The position numbers and the translations under genes were made by a program. From a virus, in the IMG/VR virus record IMGVR_UViG_3300044987_000827, positions 1 to 39,792 of that record: 39,792 nt of DNA; one strand, 5' to 3'. Shown here one piece after another: positions 23,213 to 31,353 of this stretch. Position 1 is the first letter of the stretch; each line of letters opens with the position of its first letter. Under the pieces are notes generated by a model that was not told where the DNA came from, made no database searches, and worked only from the letters and a program-made list of their open reading frames with translations.

Positions 23213-23230
23213 GAATAGGTATTTTTTATT
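23197..23230 (+). terminator. terminator before the 23263 virion gene
   Basis: AAAATACTTAT (23197-23207) pairs with ATAGGTATTTT (23215-23225, one U.G), 7-base loop, followed by TTATT. An 11-bp AT-rich stem with a run of six T. It overlaps the fourth dyad, so the two hairpins are mutually exclusive. Confidence 0.65.
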
Positions 23231-23262
23231 TAACAATTAGAAAATATAGGAGGATTTATAAC

Positions 23263-23910
23263 ATGGCTTTCTCTACACAGGAAATTTACAATCTCAATAA
23301 TGCAATGGTTGCAAATCAGGACGTTGCTTTGGGTACGCTTTTGAATGACGTTCTTTTTGGTGGTCTTCCTGACCCCGCCGTTGGTACGATTACAAATATG
23401 TCTGCTGTTAAATACACAGTTGCTCCCGCTGTTGGTTCTGCTACTGCTACAAAAGCGGCATTGCTCCTGACTGTTGGCGCACAAGCTGGCGTTACCGCAG
23501 GTATTACGAATCCCGATGTCCCCCGCATCGTTACGATTAAGGGTAATGGGGCGAATGTGACTGGTGATGTAGTTATTCACGGAACAAATATTAATGATGT
23601 AGTTATTAGTGACACAATTGCCGCTAGTGGTGCGAGTGAAGTTGTTGGTGTCAAGGCTTTCAAAACCGTTACTTCAATTGACTATCCTCCATATGCCGTA
23701 GCCGGGACAGAGAGCATTTCAATTGGTCGTGGTGTCAAAATTGGCTTCCCTGCCGCTATCCCGAATGCTAGTGTCGTTATTGCCAAGAGCTTTGACGGTA
23801 GTGCTGATAACGGAACGGTAAGTGCTTCAGCAACGGTTGAAGGTTCAATCTATGCAGTCGCAGGAACCATGAATGGTGTGAAATTAGTAGAACTAACATT
23901 CTTAGTGTAA
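23263..23910 (+). CDS. virion protein, decoration or fibre-like
   Basis: 215 residues, very rich in Ala, Gly, Val and Thr, nearly all beta, without Cys; resembles highly expressed capsid-decoration or fibre proteins. TAGGAGGATT precedes ATG 23263. Codon choice (CGC, CTC, GCC) is more biased than in neighbours, like the capsid gene, which points to high expression. Its exact place in the virion is unknown. Confidence 0.68.
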   Translation: MAFSTQEIYNLNNAMVANQDVALGTLLNDVLFGGLPDPAVGTITNMSAVKYTVAPAVGSATATKAALLLTVGAQAGVTAGITNPDVPRIVTIKGNGANVTGDVVIHGTNINDVVISDTIAASGASEVVGVKAFKTVTSIDYPPYAVAGTESISIGRGVKIGFPAAIPNASVVIAKSFDGSADNGTVSASATVEGSIYAVAGTMNGVKLVELTFLV

Positions 23911-23938
23911 TTACAATTAAATAAAGAGGAGGGAAAAC

Positions 23939-25846
23939 ATGCCAATAAGAGTTGAGCGTGGCGGTGGCGGTGTTACCGATTACAATGCCCTCAGTAATAA
24001 ACCAGATTTAACTATCTTAGTCCCATATACAGGTGCTTCAACCGATGTGGATTTAGGTGTGAATGAAATTAAAACAAATAACCTTCAACTAAATACCTCC
24101 CCTACTGTGGGAGGGTTTAGTGAGGGTAAGATTTATTATGATGTAACGAATAAAACAGTTTCAGCAATGATTGATGCTGATATAACTATGCAGATTGGTC
24201 AAGAAGAATTAGTTCTTTGTTATAACAATACTGGCGTAGATATTATGAACGGAAAAATGGTTTATCCTACGGGTGCGTTGGGAGATATGCCAACAATCGC
24301 TTTAGCTAAAGCGGATTCTGTCTCTACATATTTAGATATTGGTATGACGACTCAAATTATTCCAAATGGGGAAAGTGGATTCGTTACCAATCGAGGAATT
24401 GTTCACGATGTAGACACAAGCACTTTTACGGCTGGACATACACTGTATCTTAGTCCTTTCATTGCGGGAGAAATTACGAGTGTTGAACCAACGGATAATG
24501 CCCACTTTGTAGTTAAAATTGGTGTCGCATTATTAATAGACCCCTTAGTCGGTTCTGTTTATATTAGACAGGTTCTAAATAATAGACTTACCGATTTAAG
24601 TGATGTAGCAATTGAAATACCAGTCGTAGACCAAATACTGACATATAACGGTACACAATGGATTAATGGTAATCAACGTGCTATTAGTGCGGGTGCGGGA
24701 GTTGCTTTTTATTTAGACAGCACAACCGTAATTCCTTCTGGTGTCCAAAGTATAGGACTTGAGTCTTTAAATAAATCTCCGTCTATCGGAGTAGAAGAAA
24801 TACATAGTGCCAATGCAAATTCTAGTACAGTTCCTTTAGCTAGATTTATTTATAACACCCCTTTAGGTAGAACTAAAATAGATGCTGGTGCTTGGGTATT
24901 CAACACCTTTTGCTATGTGAGTAGCCAAAACGGAATATCATCTGTTCCCGTAACTGTTCGAAAAGTATTGTCTAGTGTTGGAACTATTACGACAACTGGA
25001 ACTGGTACGACAAGAATCGCAACCGTAACTGGTGGAACACCATTTCTTTTAAGCGATGCAAATACAGATATTACTCTGTGTGGCTCTATTCAAACATCTG
25101 CCGCAATATTGAGGATAACTGGATTTACATCATCTTCTGTTGTCACCGTTGAGGTATTGACTGGATATGTAAATCAAACTTCAGTTCCTTATTCTACTCA
25201 TAGATTTCTTTTTACTGATGCGAATACGGAAGTCAATAATGAAGTTATTGGTTTAGTAACATCTAAATCAATTCAACCAGAATTCCCTTTAGATTTAACG
25301 GACAAACTCTCTATATCTTATTATGCTAGAAGTACGTTAAACAGAATTTTATACCTATATCATAGTGGATTGAGTAACTATACTTATTTTGAAACACCAT
25401 TAGCTGTTCTCCATAATGAATTAGCTGGATTGCAGGGTGGTTTAAGTGATGAGAGGTATCATTTATCTTTGGATAAATATACTGTTGTTGGAAACACTAC
25501 GGGTACAAATTCTGGAGACCAAAATTTATCTGGTTATGTAACAGTAAATGGGCAGTACGGAAGTATTTCCACAAAAACAACTGATTACACAATGCTATTA
25601 ACAGATTATACGATAATTGGAAATTCTACGTCTACAATAAATATCTTTCTCCCTCTAGCTTCTACTGCATATAATGTTACTTTGGGTGCTGGAATTGTTT
25701 ATAACATTAAAAATATAAATCTTGGAAATGTGATAGTGGAAGCTTTCGGTTCTGAACTTATAGACGGTCAATTGACTAAGATTATATCGGGAAGATATAA
25801 TTCTATGAGTATAACTACTGATGGCGTATCTTGGTATATTATTTAA
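23939..25846 (+). CDS. tail-fibre-like structural protein
   Basis: 635 residues. Starts RVERGGGGVTDYNALSNKPD, a linker and collar motif common in phage fibres; contains LSDERYHLSLDKY and TGTNSGDQNLSGY, typical fibre and baseplate-wedge linker motifs. The last 100 residues (DYTIIGNSTSTINIFLPLA ... YNIKNINLGNV ... GSELIDG) form the beta-rich C-terminal module seen in many fibre proteins. Probable role: host adsorption or virion surface. GGAGGG precedes ATG 23939. Confidence 0.78.
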   Translation: MPIRVERGGGGVTDYNALSNKPDLTILVPYTGASTDVDLGVNEIKTNNLQLNTSPTVGGFSEGKIYYDVTNKTVSAMIDADITMQIGQEELVLCYNNTGVDIMNGKMVYPTGALGDMPTIALAKADSVSTYLDIGMTTQIIPNGESGFVTNRGIVHDVDTSTFTAGHTLYLSPFIAGEITSVEPTDNAHFVVKIGVALLIDPLVGSVYIRQVLNNRLTDLSDVAIEIPVVDQILTYNGTQWINGNQRAISAGAGVAFYLDSTTVIPSGVQSIGLESLNKSPSIGVEEIHSANANSSTVPLARFIYNTPLGRTKIDAGAWVFNTFCYVSSQNGISSVPVTVRKVLSSVGTITTTGTGTTRIATVTGGTPFLLSDANTDITLCGSIQTSAAILRITGFTSSSVVTVEVLTGYVNQTSVPYSTHRFLFTDANTEVNNEVIGLVTSKSIQPEFPLDLTDKLSISYYARSTLNRILYLYHSGLSNYTYFETPLAVLHNELAGLQGGLSDERYHLSLDKYTVVGNTTGTNSGDQNLSGYVTVNGQYGSISTKTTDYTMLLTDYTIIGNSTSTINIFLPLASTAYNVTLGAGIVYNIKNINLGNVIVEAFGSELIDGQLTKIISGRYNSMSITTDGVSWYII

Positions 25847-25868
25847 TGATAAACAAAGGAGGTGAGAG

Positions 25869-27074
25869 ATGAGCTTTTTAGAAGAAACTAGAACTGCGTA
25901 CAATCAAATTGGAGTAGATGCTGGCGGGAGAATGAGAACTTCAACCCTAACCACTTTATCTGATTTGAAAACTTTGGGTGCAGACAGACCATTACTGATT
26001 GAAACCGCAGGGACAGGCACGAATACTTTTGCGGTAAATCAAAATACGATGAGCGTAACCGCTGGACAATTTGTTATTAGACAAGGAAAAAGATTTTCAC
26101 ATTACTTCAGTGGTAAAAGTCAAATGATTGAAATGACATCTAGAAATTTCAACCCAGAAGCAAATGTTGTAAAAAGAATGGGATATTTTTCTAGTAATGC
26201 GGTAACTCCATTTGACACAAGTAAGGATGGGGTATGGCTTGAATCAGATGGAACAACGATTAGATTGGTTACAAGTAGACTTGGTACAGATACATTCAAT
26301 GTACCTATAACAAGTTGGGACGGATATGCTCAATTGGCTGAATATCAAACAGTTGCGAATTGGAATAGATTTACGGTTTTAATTCTTGAATTTTTATGGC
26401 TTGGTGGAGCGGTGTTGAGACTTTGGATTAAAAACTCAAATGGTTTCACGCTCTGTCACACATTGAATTATGCGGGAAGTGCAACTGCTGATTCTGTGTT
26501 TATAGCAAGTCCAAATCAACCTATTAGATATGAAATTAGAAGCACTACTGGTACTGGAACTTTTACGGATGTGTGTTCCCAAGTTTCAACTGAAGGAACT
26601 GTAAATCAATCTGGTATGAGTAGAAGTGTTAATAGTGGAACTACTTCTATAACCACATCTACAATTGGCACAACTTACCCGCTATTAGCAATAAGAAAAC
26701 AAATAGCTTATCGTGATATTGCTACAGAAATTGTAAATTCACAAATATTCGTCAGTTCTAATACCGATACTATGTTGTGGAGCTTACAGATAAACCCTGT
26801 ATTTTCAGCACCTCTCACTTATACGGCAGTTGCAAATTCGGCAGTTGAGTTCGGGAGAGGAAATGGAACTATAACGATAACTGCTCCCGGAACAGTCTTA
26901 TCTTCTGGGATTATTACAACAAACTCTGTGGTGGATAGTAATATTTTGAATGATAATTTCTTGAGTTATTTAGGTGGTTCATTGACAGATGTTCAGGATA
27001 TTATTTGTCTCTGTGGAACACCGATAACTTCTGGTATAACATCATATTCTCAAGTTGGGTACAAAGAATATTAG
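25869..27074 (+). CDS. virion structural protein
   Basis: 401 residues, Thr/Ser/Gly-rich beta protein. FSHYFSGKSQMIEMTSRNF, then GYFSSNAVTPFDTSKDGVW and a WDGYAQLAEY segment, are similar to proteins I have seen in structural modules of large phages, but I cannot name the family. GGAGG precedes ATG 25869. It lies between two fibre-like genes and is probably part of the same surface appendage. Confidence 0.65.
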   Translation: MSFLEETRTAYNQIGVDAGGRMRTSTLTTLSDLKTLGADRPLLIETAGTGTNTFAVNQNTMSVTAGQFVIRQGKRFSHYFSGKSQMIEMTSRNFNPEANVVKRMGYFSSNAVTPFDTSKDGVWLESDGTTIRLVTSRLGTDTFNVPITSWDGYAQLAEYQTVANWNRFTVLILEFLWLGGAVLRLWIKNSNGFTLCHTLNYAGSATADSVFIASPNQPIRYEIRSTTGTGTFTDVCSQVSTEGTVNQSGMSRSVNSGTTSITTSTIGTTYPLLAIRKQIAYRDIATEIVNSQIFVSSNTDTMLWSLQINPVFSAPLTYTAVANSAVEFGRGNGTITITAPGTVLSSGIITTNSVVDSNILNDNFLSYLGGSLTDVQDIICLCGTPITSGITSYSQVGYKEY

Positions 27075-27084
27075 GAGGTAAAAT

Positions 27085-28734
27085 ATGGCACAAGTTACAA
27101 CTTATGAACCATCTCAACCCCTGATTTCTGGTAGTCCCTATGTTTTCCCTGCTTTTCTGTTTCAGACAGCAAATAGCCAGAACATAAGACAAATTCCAAC
27201 TTTAGGAATAGGAGATGTTAAAATTTCCGTTGACGGTGGTGGATACTCAAATATCACAACCTTACCTATTGAGGTTGGAACTACTGGTGAGTTAACAGTA
27301 TCTTTGAGCGCATTAGAAACTACGGGTGCGACAAAATATATAACGATTAAATTTCATGATGTAAGTGGTTCCGAATGGACTGACGCAGTTTATCAAATTG
27401 ATGTTGATACTCAAGAAATAATCAACTTGGATAACTTAGACGTAGCGGTATCTACGAGATTATCTACATCATCTTATGTTGCTCCAGATAACGCTACGAT
27501 TGGAACAATTTCAACAGACGTTCAAAGTATAGAATCAACTATGCTAGTGAGTACGGATACGAGATTAAATTTCTTGGATGCGGCAATATCTAGTCGTTCT
27601 ACGATAACTCCTTCTGATGTATGGAATTATGTTACGAGAACCCTGACTTCAAGTAGTGGGATTAGTGCCGCTGATGTTTGGACTTACGCAACAAGAGAAC
27701 TTACTGGATTCAACTTTACGGTTGATACAATAAAGGATTTGGATATAGATGCTATAAAAGCTAAAACAGATAATCTTCCAATTAATCCCGCTTCTCAAAC
27801 TAACTTAGATGTTGCAGTATCTACACGACTACCCACTTCATCTTACACAGCACCCGACAATGTAACGATTGGTTTAACAAGCTCAAATGTTCTATTGATA
27901 CCAACTAATCCATTATTGGATAACGATATTAGATTGATTAATTTAGACACGCCTGTTTCTACAAGATTAGCAACCGCTGGTTATGTAGCACCAGATAACG
28001 CTAGAATTGTCAATATAAATGCGATTGTTGAAACTATTCCTACGGATACTTTGACTAGCACAGACCCAAGATTAAACGCTTTGGATACTACTATTTCAAG
28101 TCGCTCTACTTTAGTTGCGAGTGATGTTTGGGCAAATCCAACACGCACTCTAACTTCTGGTGGAGGAAGTGGTGGTGCAACTGCTGAAGAAGTATGGTCT
28201 TATCAAACTAGGACAATTACTGGAGCATCTGGTTTAGCTTCTAGCATTTGGGAATATGAAAATAGAACTCTTACTAATTGGCGAAACATAGTTACAGATA
28301 TTTGGAACGCTGTTCCCGCATGGTTTAGTAAGAAGATTGAACAATTAATTGAATCTGATTTATACATCTATAAAGGTGTGACGAATAAGATTTCAATTGT
28401 TGGAGCGGGAAATATAGGTGGAAGTAGCAATATAGTTTTCACTGTGAAAAACAAACATACAGATTCTGATGCACAATCCATATTGAGAATAGAATTTCTA
28501 AATGGACTTACTATCTTAAATGGTGGTCAATATCCAATAGGAACAGATGCCTCAATATCAATATTAGATGAAGCGAGTGGAGATATTGAGATAATTCTCA
28601 ATTCTACTCCGTCACTTAATTTGATTCCAAGTCAGAAAAGACTTTATGATATTAAAGCCAGAGTTGGGAATGATGTCAAATTGGTTTCTCGTGGAAAGAT
28701 TGATATTCTACCAGATGTTACAAATGATATATAA
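27085..28734 (+). CDS. repeat-containing fibre-like virion protein
   Basis: 549 residues. The N-terminal 115 residues look like a beta-sandwich. Then a repeat region: LDVAVSTRLSTSSYVAPDN recurs with changes at residues 118, 241 and 287, and a second repeat, roughly D-V-W-x-Y-x-T-R-x-L-T, occurs about six times between residues 175 and 415. The C-terminal 140 residues (IYKGVTNKISIVGAG onward) form another beta domain. Such V-W-x-Y-x-T-R-x-L-T repeats are known from fibre and decoration proteins of phages. AGGAGG precedes ATG 27085. It is followed by the ferritin gene. Confidence 0.72.
   Translation: MAQVTTYEPSQPLISGSPYVFPAFLFQTANSQNIRQIPTLGIGDVKISVDGGGYSNITTLPIEVGTTGELTVSLSALETTGATKYITIKFHDVSGSEWTDAVYQIDVDTQEIINLDNLDVAVSTRLSTSSYVAPDNATIGTISTDVQSIESTMLVSTDTRLNFLDAAISSRSTITPSDVWNYVTRTLTSSSGISAADVWTYATRELTGFNFTVDTIKDLDIDAIKAKTDNLPINPASQTNLDVAVSTRLPTSSYTAPDNVTIGLTSSNVLLIPTNPLLDNDIRLINLDTPVSTRLATAGYVAPDNARIVNINAIVETIPTDTLTSTDPRLNALDTTISSRSTLVASDVWANPTRTLTSGGGSGGATAEEVWSYQTRTITGASGLASSIWEYENRTLTNWRNIVTDIWNAVPAWFSKKIEQLIESDLYIYKGVTNKISIVGAGNIGGSSNIVFTVKNKHTDSDAQSILRIEFLNGLTILNGGQYPIGTDASISILDEASGDIEIILNSTPSLNLIPSQKRLYDIKARVGNDVKLVSRGKIDILPDVTNDI
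27436..28011 (+). repeat. coding repeats, three copies of a 69-bp unit
   Basis: Copies at about 27436-27504, 27805-27873 and 27943-28011 encode LDVAVSTRL-type units ending APDNxxIxxI. DNA copies have diverged more than the protein, so they are old and selected at protein level. Confidence 0.6.
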
Positions 28735-28748
28735 AAAGGATGTGAAAA

Positions 28749-29234
28749 ATGTTAATTTCTGAAAGCCTTAGAAGTTCACTCCTCGAACAATGGATTGAAG
28801 AAAAAGAGAACTCCCAATTTTATCTATATATTGGAGGATGGCTCAAAAATGGTGGATATGATAATCTGGGAAAATTTTTCATTGATGCGAGTAAGGAAGA
28901 AGACGAACACGCCTTGATGATTTTTAATTTGCTAACAGATTTAAATATCCAATTTGAAACAAATCCAATTGGTTCGGGAGTATTTGCTATTTTGTCAATT
29001 ATAGACATTGCTGAGAAATTTCTTAGCAGAGAAATACAAACAACTCAATCTCTGAGAGATATTAGGGACTTATGCTCAGGCGAAGAGTCTGGAAGTTCCG
29101 TAGTTGAAGAATTCATCAGGGATATGATTTCAAAACAAAGAAGCGAACTTGAAGAAGCAACTACTTTCATGGACAAGGCAAAAGTTATGAATGAGTGGAA
29201 ATTCGTAATGCTTTGGGACATGAGTTTAAAGTAG
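28749..29234 (+). CDS. ferritin (FtnA-like) encoded in the head-gene operon
   Basis: 161 residues, all-helical. By eye it aligns with bacterial FtnA along its length: LLEQWIEEKENSQFYLYIGGW with the first helix, then GKFFIDASKEEDEHA with the second, LSREIQTT with the third and SKQRSELEEA with the fourth. The diiron ligands of FtnA all have counterparts: E18, E51, H54, E95, Q130 and E133. It lacks an evident targeting peptide. It would oxidise Fe(II) and store iron, or detoxify it. It lies 15 bases after a fibre gene and just upstream of the protease-scaffold and capsid genes, which recalls encapsulin systems pairing an HK97-fold shell with a ferritin-like cargo; that link is inference. Confidence 0.85.
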   Translation: MLISESLRSSLLEQWIEEKENSQFYLYIGGWLKNGGYDNLGKFFIDASKEEDEHALMIFNLLTDLNIQFETNPIGSGVFAILSIIDIAEKFLSREIQTTQSLRDIRDLCSGEESGSSVVEEFIRDMISKQRSELEEATTFMDKAKVMNEWKFVMLWDMSLK

Positions 29235-29243
29235 AGATATATT

Positions 29244-29474
29244 ATGTATATGATAAACAGGGAAATGCTTCGAAAAATACCTTGTTATATAACAGATAAA
29301 AAATTAGGGAACTTTTTGATAAATAGAAGAGGACTTCCAGTGTTATCAATAATTGGAGATAAATACTACTTTAGTAAAACAAAAGTTTCTGACAGAGTTT
29401 TTGAAAGCGAAATCCCATTATTCTATAAATGGTTTTCTACTATCTTAGAAAAAAGGGGAGGTGAAGAAAATTGA
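29244..29474 (+). CDS. small hypothetical protein
   Basis: 76-residue basic protein, ten bases after the ferritin stop and overlapping the next gene by four bases. It contains KLGNFLINRRGLPVLSIIGDKYYF, which suggests a small alpha/beta fold. No ribosome binding site of strength, so it is probably coupled. No family recognised. Confidence 0.6.
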   Translation: MYMINREMLRKIPCYITDKKLGNFLINRRGLPVLSIIGDKYYFSKTKVSDRVFESEIPLFYKWFSTILEKRGGEEN

Positions 29475-31114
29475 GTCAAAAAATAAATTTTGAAGTTGAG
29501 AGTGGTGAAATTATAGATGACCCATCTCAATCAGAATTTGCAACTGCTAAACTTAGATTATTTTCCAGTGGAGCAAACAGACATGGGATGTATTGTGAAG
29601 AAGATGTTTTGCAATCTACTGCTATTACAGCATATGAGAAACCCGTTGTTTTTGAAATTACTGGAAATGACTTCGGAGGACATTCTGGGAAAACGATTCC
29701 CGCAGGATTTATCGTTCCCAATAGTGGAGAATTTATTAGAGAATCTGACGGAAGAATGTCTTTCAATGTTCTTAGTAAAATCTGGAAAAGATATTCTGGA
29801 AAATTTCTAGATATTTTTGCAAGTAATAGCAGAACGAAATCCAAACTTTCAGTTGAGATGATAATGGATGAAACTGAAGATAGGGAAGATGGTTTAATTG
29901 GAATGAAAAGATTTTACTACACAGCGGCAACTATCCTCGGTGACTTGCTGACTGAAGCGTCTCCCGATGCAAACATTGAAATGCTTTCATTCTCATATGA
30001 AAACGCAATTGCTAAAGAGTTTGGTTACAATAAATATAAAGACCTTGACTTTCAAATTCCTTCCGAAATAAAAGAGTTGGCTAAAAATACGATGAGTGAA
30101 TACACTAGAGTCGGTAAGGGAGGAAATTCTGTTTCCCTCTCTAATGCCAGATTCTTTATAAGGGAAGAAAAACTAAATCCAGAAAGAGTGAGAACAATTT
30201 ATAAAAAATTGTCGTCATATTCTAAGGGTTCTTTAGAATCCGAAGAAGAAAAAATTCGATTTAATCTTTGGGGTGGAGAAATAGGATTGAATTGGGTTAG
30301 AGAATTATTTAATAAGCTCGAAGAAATAGACAATAAAAAGTCTGGTTCTTATTTTGCTGAGAATATGGCGGTTGAAGAAACTCCGTCTATTGAAAAAGAA
30401 AACGGAAAGGAGGAAAAAAACGTGAAAGAAGAAGAAAAAGAAAAGGAAGAAATGGCAGTAGAGCCAGTGGTTGAAAATAAAGCTGAAATGGCTGTCGAAA
30501 CTCCTGAAGAGGAAAAAGTGGAAGACCCCAAAGAAGAAGCAACTGAAACACCTGAAGAAGAAAAGAAAGAACAGATGTCTTTAGACTCTTACTTGGATAT
30601 GGTCTACACTCTCGCACTTATGGAAGAAGAAACCGAAAGCAGAAAAGAATTTCTCAAAGAGGAAGACGAGTTTGCTTTGAAGTGTGCTGTCGATGAAATC
30701 AAAAAAGATGGGGAAAAAGATTTTGCGGTAGTTAGCAGAGGTATGTTTGCTTGCTTGAAGGAGATGTCTGCGAAGATGTCCAAGATGGAAGAATCAAACA
30801 AGGCGTATATGGCTGAATTTGAATCTCTGAAATCATTCAAGAAATCAATTGAAGATGCCAAGTTTGGTTTCGAAGTTGAATCTACTTTGAAAGAAGTTGA
30901 AAATTCAATGCCGGTTGAGGAAATTGAAAAGGCTCGTGAAGAGTCTGCTAAATTCTCACTGGAAACAATTGATGGTTGGAAAAACGCAGTCAAGGCTAAG
31001 GCTTTCAGTTTTAGTAAGACCGCTGATAAAAAGGATAAAACACCGATTACTCCAAGATGGATGTACGATGTTAATACCTCTCAATCCAAAGATAATATGT
31101 GGGTAAAGAAATAA
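29471..31114 (+). CDS. prohead protease-scaffold fusion protein
   Basis: 547 residues from TTG 29471, eight bases after GGGGAGGTG. Residues 1-200 resemble head-maturation protease domains: ANRHGMYCEED, then FGGHSGKTIPAGFI (H71) and KLSVEM (S127) as a possible His/Ser pair, followed by GLIGMKRFYYTAATILG. Residues about 300-375 are an extreme Glu/Lys linker (EKEEMAVE and similar), and the rest is a helical, coiled-coil scaffold-like region ending in TPITPRWMYDVN. A protease fused to a scaffold that is digested during maturation is known in tailed phages. It lies just before decoration and capsid genes. Catalytic residues are my reading, not proven. Confidence 0.75.
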   Translation: MSQKINFEVESGEIIDDPSQSEFATAKLRLFSSGANRHGMYCEEDVLQSTAITAYEKPVVFEITGNDFGGHSGKTIPAGFIVPNSGEFIRESDGRMSFNVLSKIWKRYSGKFLDIFASNSRTKSKLSVEMIMDETEDREDGLIGMKRFYYTAATILGDLLTEASPDANIEMLSFSYENAIAKEFGYNKYKDLDFQIPSEIKELAKNTMSEYTRVGKGGNSVSLSNARFFIREEKLNPERVRTIYKKLSSYSKGSLESEEEKIRFNLWGGEIGLNWVRELFNKLEEIDNKKSGSYFAENMAVEETPSIEKENGKEEKNVKEEEKEKEEMAVEPVVENKAEMAVETPEEEKVEDPKEEATETPEEEKKEQMSLDSYLDMVYTLALMEEETESRKEFLKEEDEFALKCAVDEIKKDGEKDFAVVSRGMFACLKEMSAKMSKMEESNKAYMAEFESLKSFKKSIEDAKFGFEVESTLKEVENSMPVEEIEKAREESAKFSLETIDGWKNAVKAKAFSFSKTADKKDKTPITPRWMYDVNTSQSKDNMWVKK

Positions 31115-31135
31115 ATTTTATTTAGGAGATTAACT

Positions 31136-31327
31136 ATGGAGGAGAAAAAATATTTCTTCTGTTATTCGCTTCGTCTAAAACTTTTTTTAAAAAGTATAGG
31201 TTTTCGTTATGAAATTGGGGGAAATAATAATAAGACAGACAAGCCTTATTGGGCATACCTTCGTTCTGAAGAATTGAGTGATGCTTTAAGTAAATGGAGG
31301 AATATAAATAATTATCCTTCGAGTTAG
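31136..31327 (+). CDS. small hypothetical protein
   Basis: 63 residues with TAGGAGA upstream. SLRLKLFLKSIGFRYEIGG ... KPYWAYLRSEELSDAL resembles small phage proteins of the DUF5659 type as I recall, which have a short helix, a flexible Asn-rich loop and an aromatic strand. Placed between the protease-scaffold and a homing endonuclease. Confidence 0.6.
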   Translation: MEEKKYFFCYSLRLKLFLKSIGFRYEIGGNNNKTDKPYWAYLRSEELSDALSKWRNINNYPSS

Positions 31328-31353
31328 ATTATATGTTTAGGAGACTATTTTAA

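Noticed and set aside
30604-30993. 129-codon reading frame on the minus strand
   Set aside because: It is the antisense of the Glu/Lys-rich scaffold region, gives a Ser/Phe-rich low-complexity product, and has no ribosome binding site.
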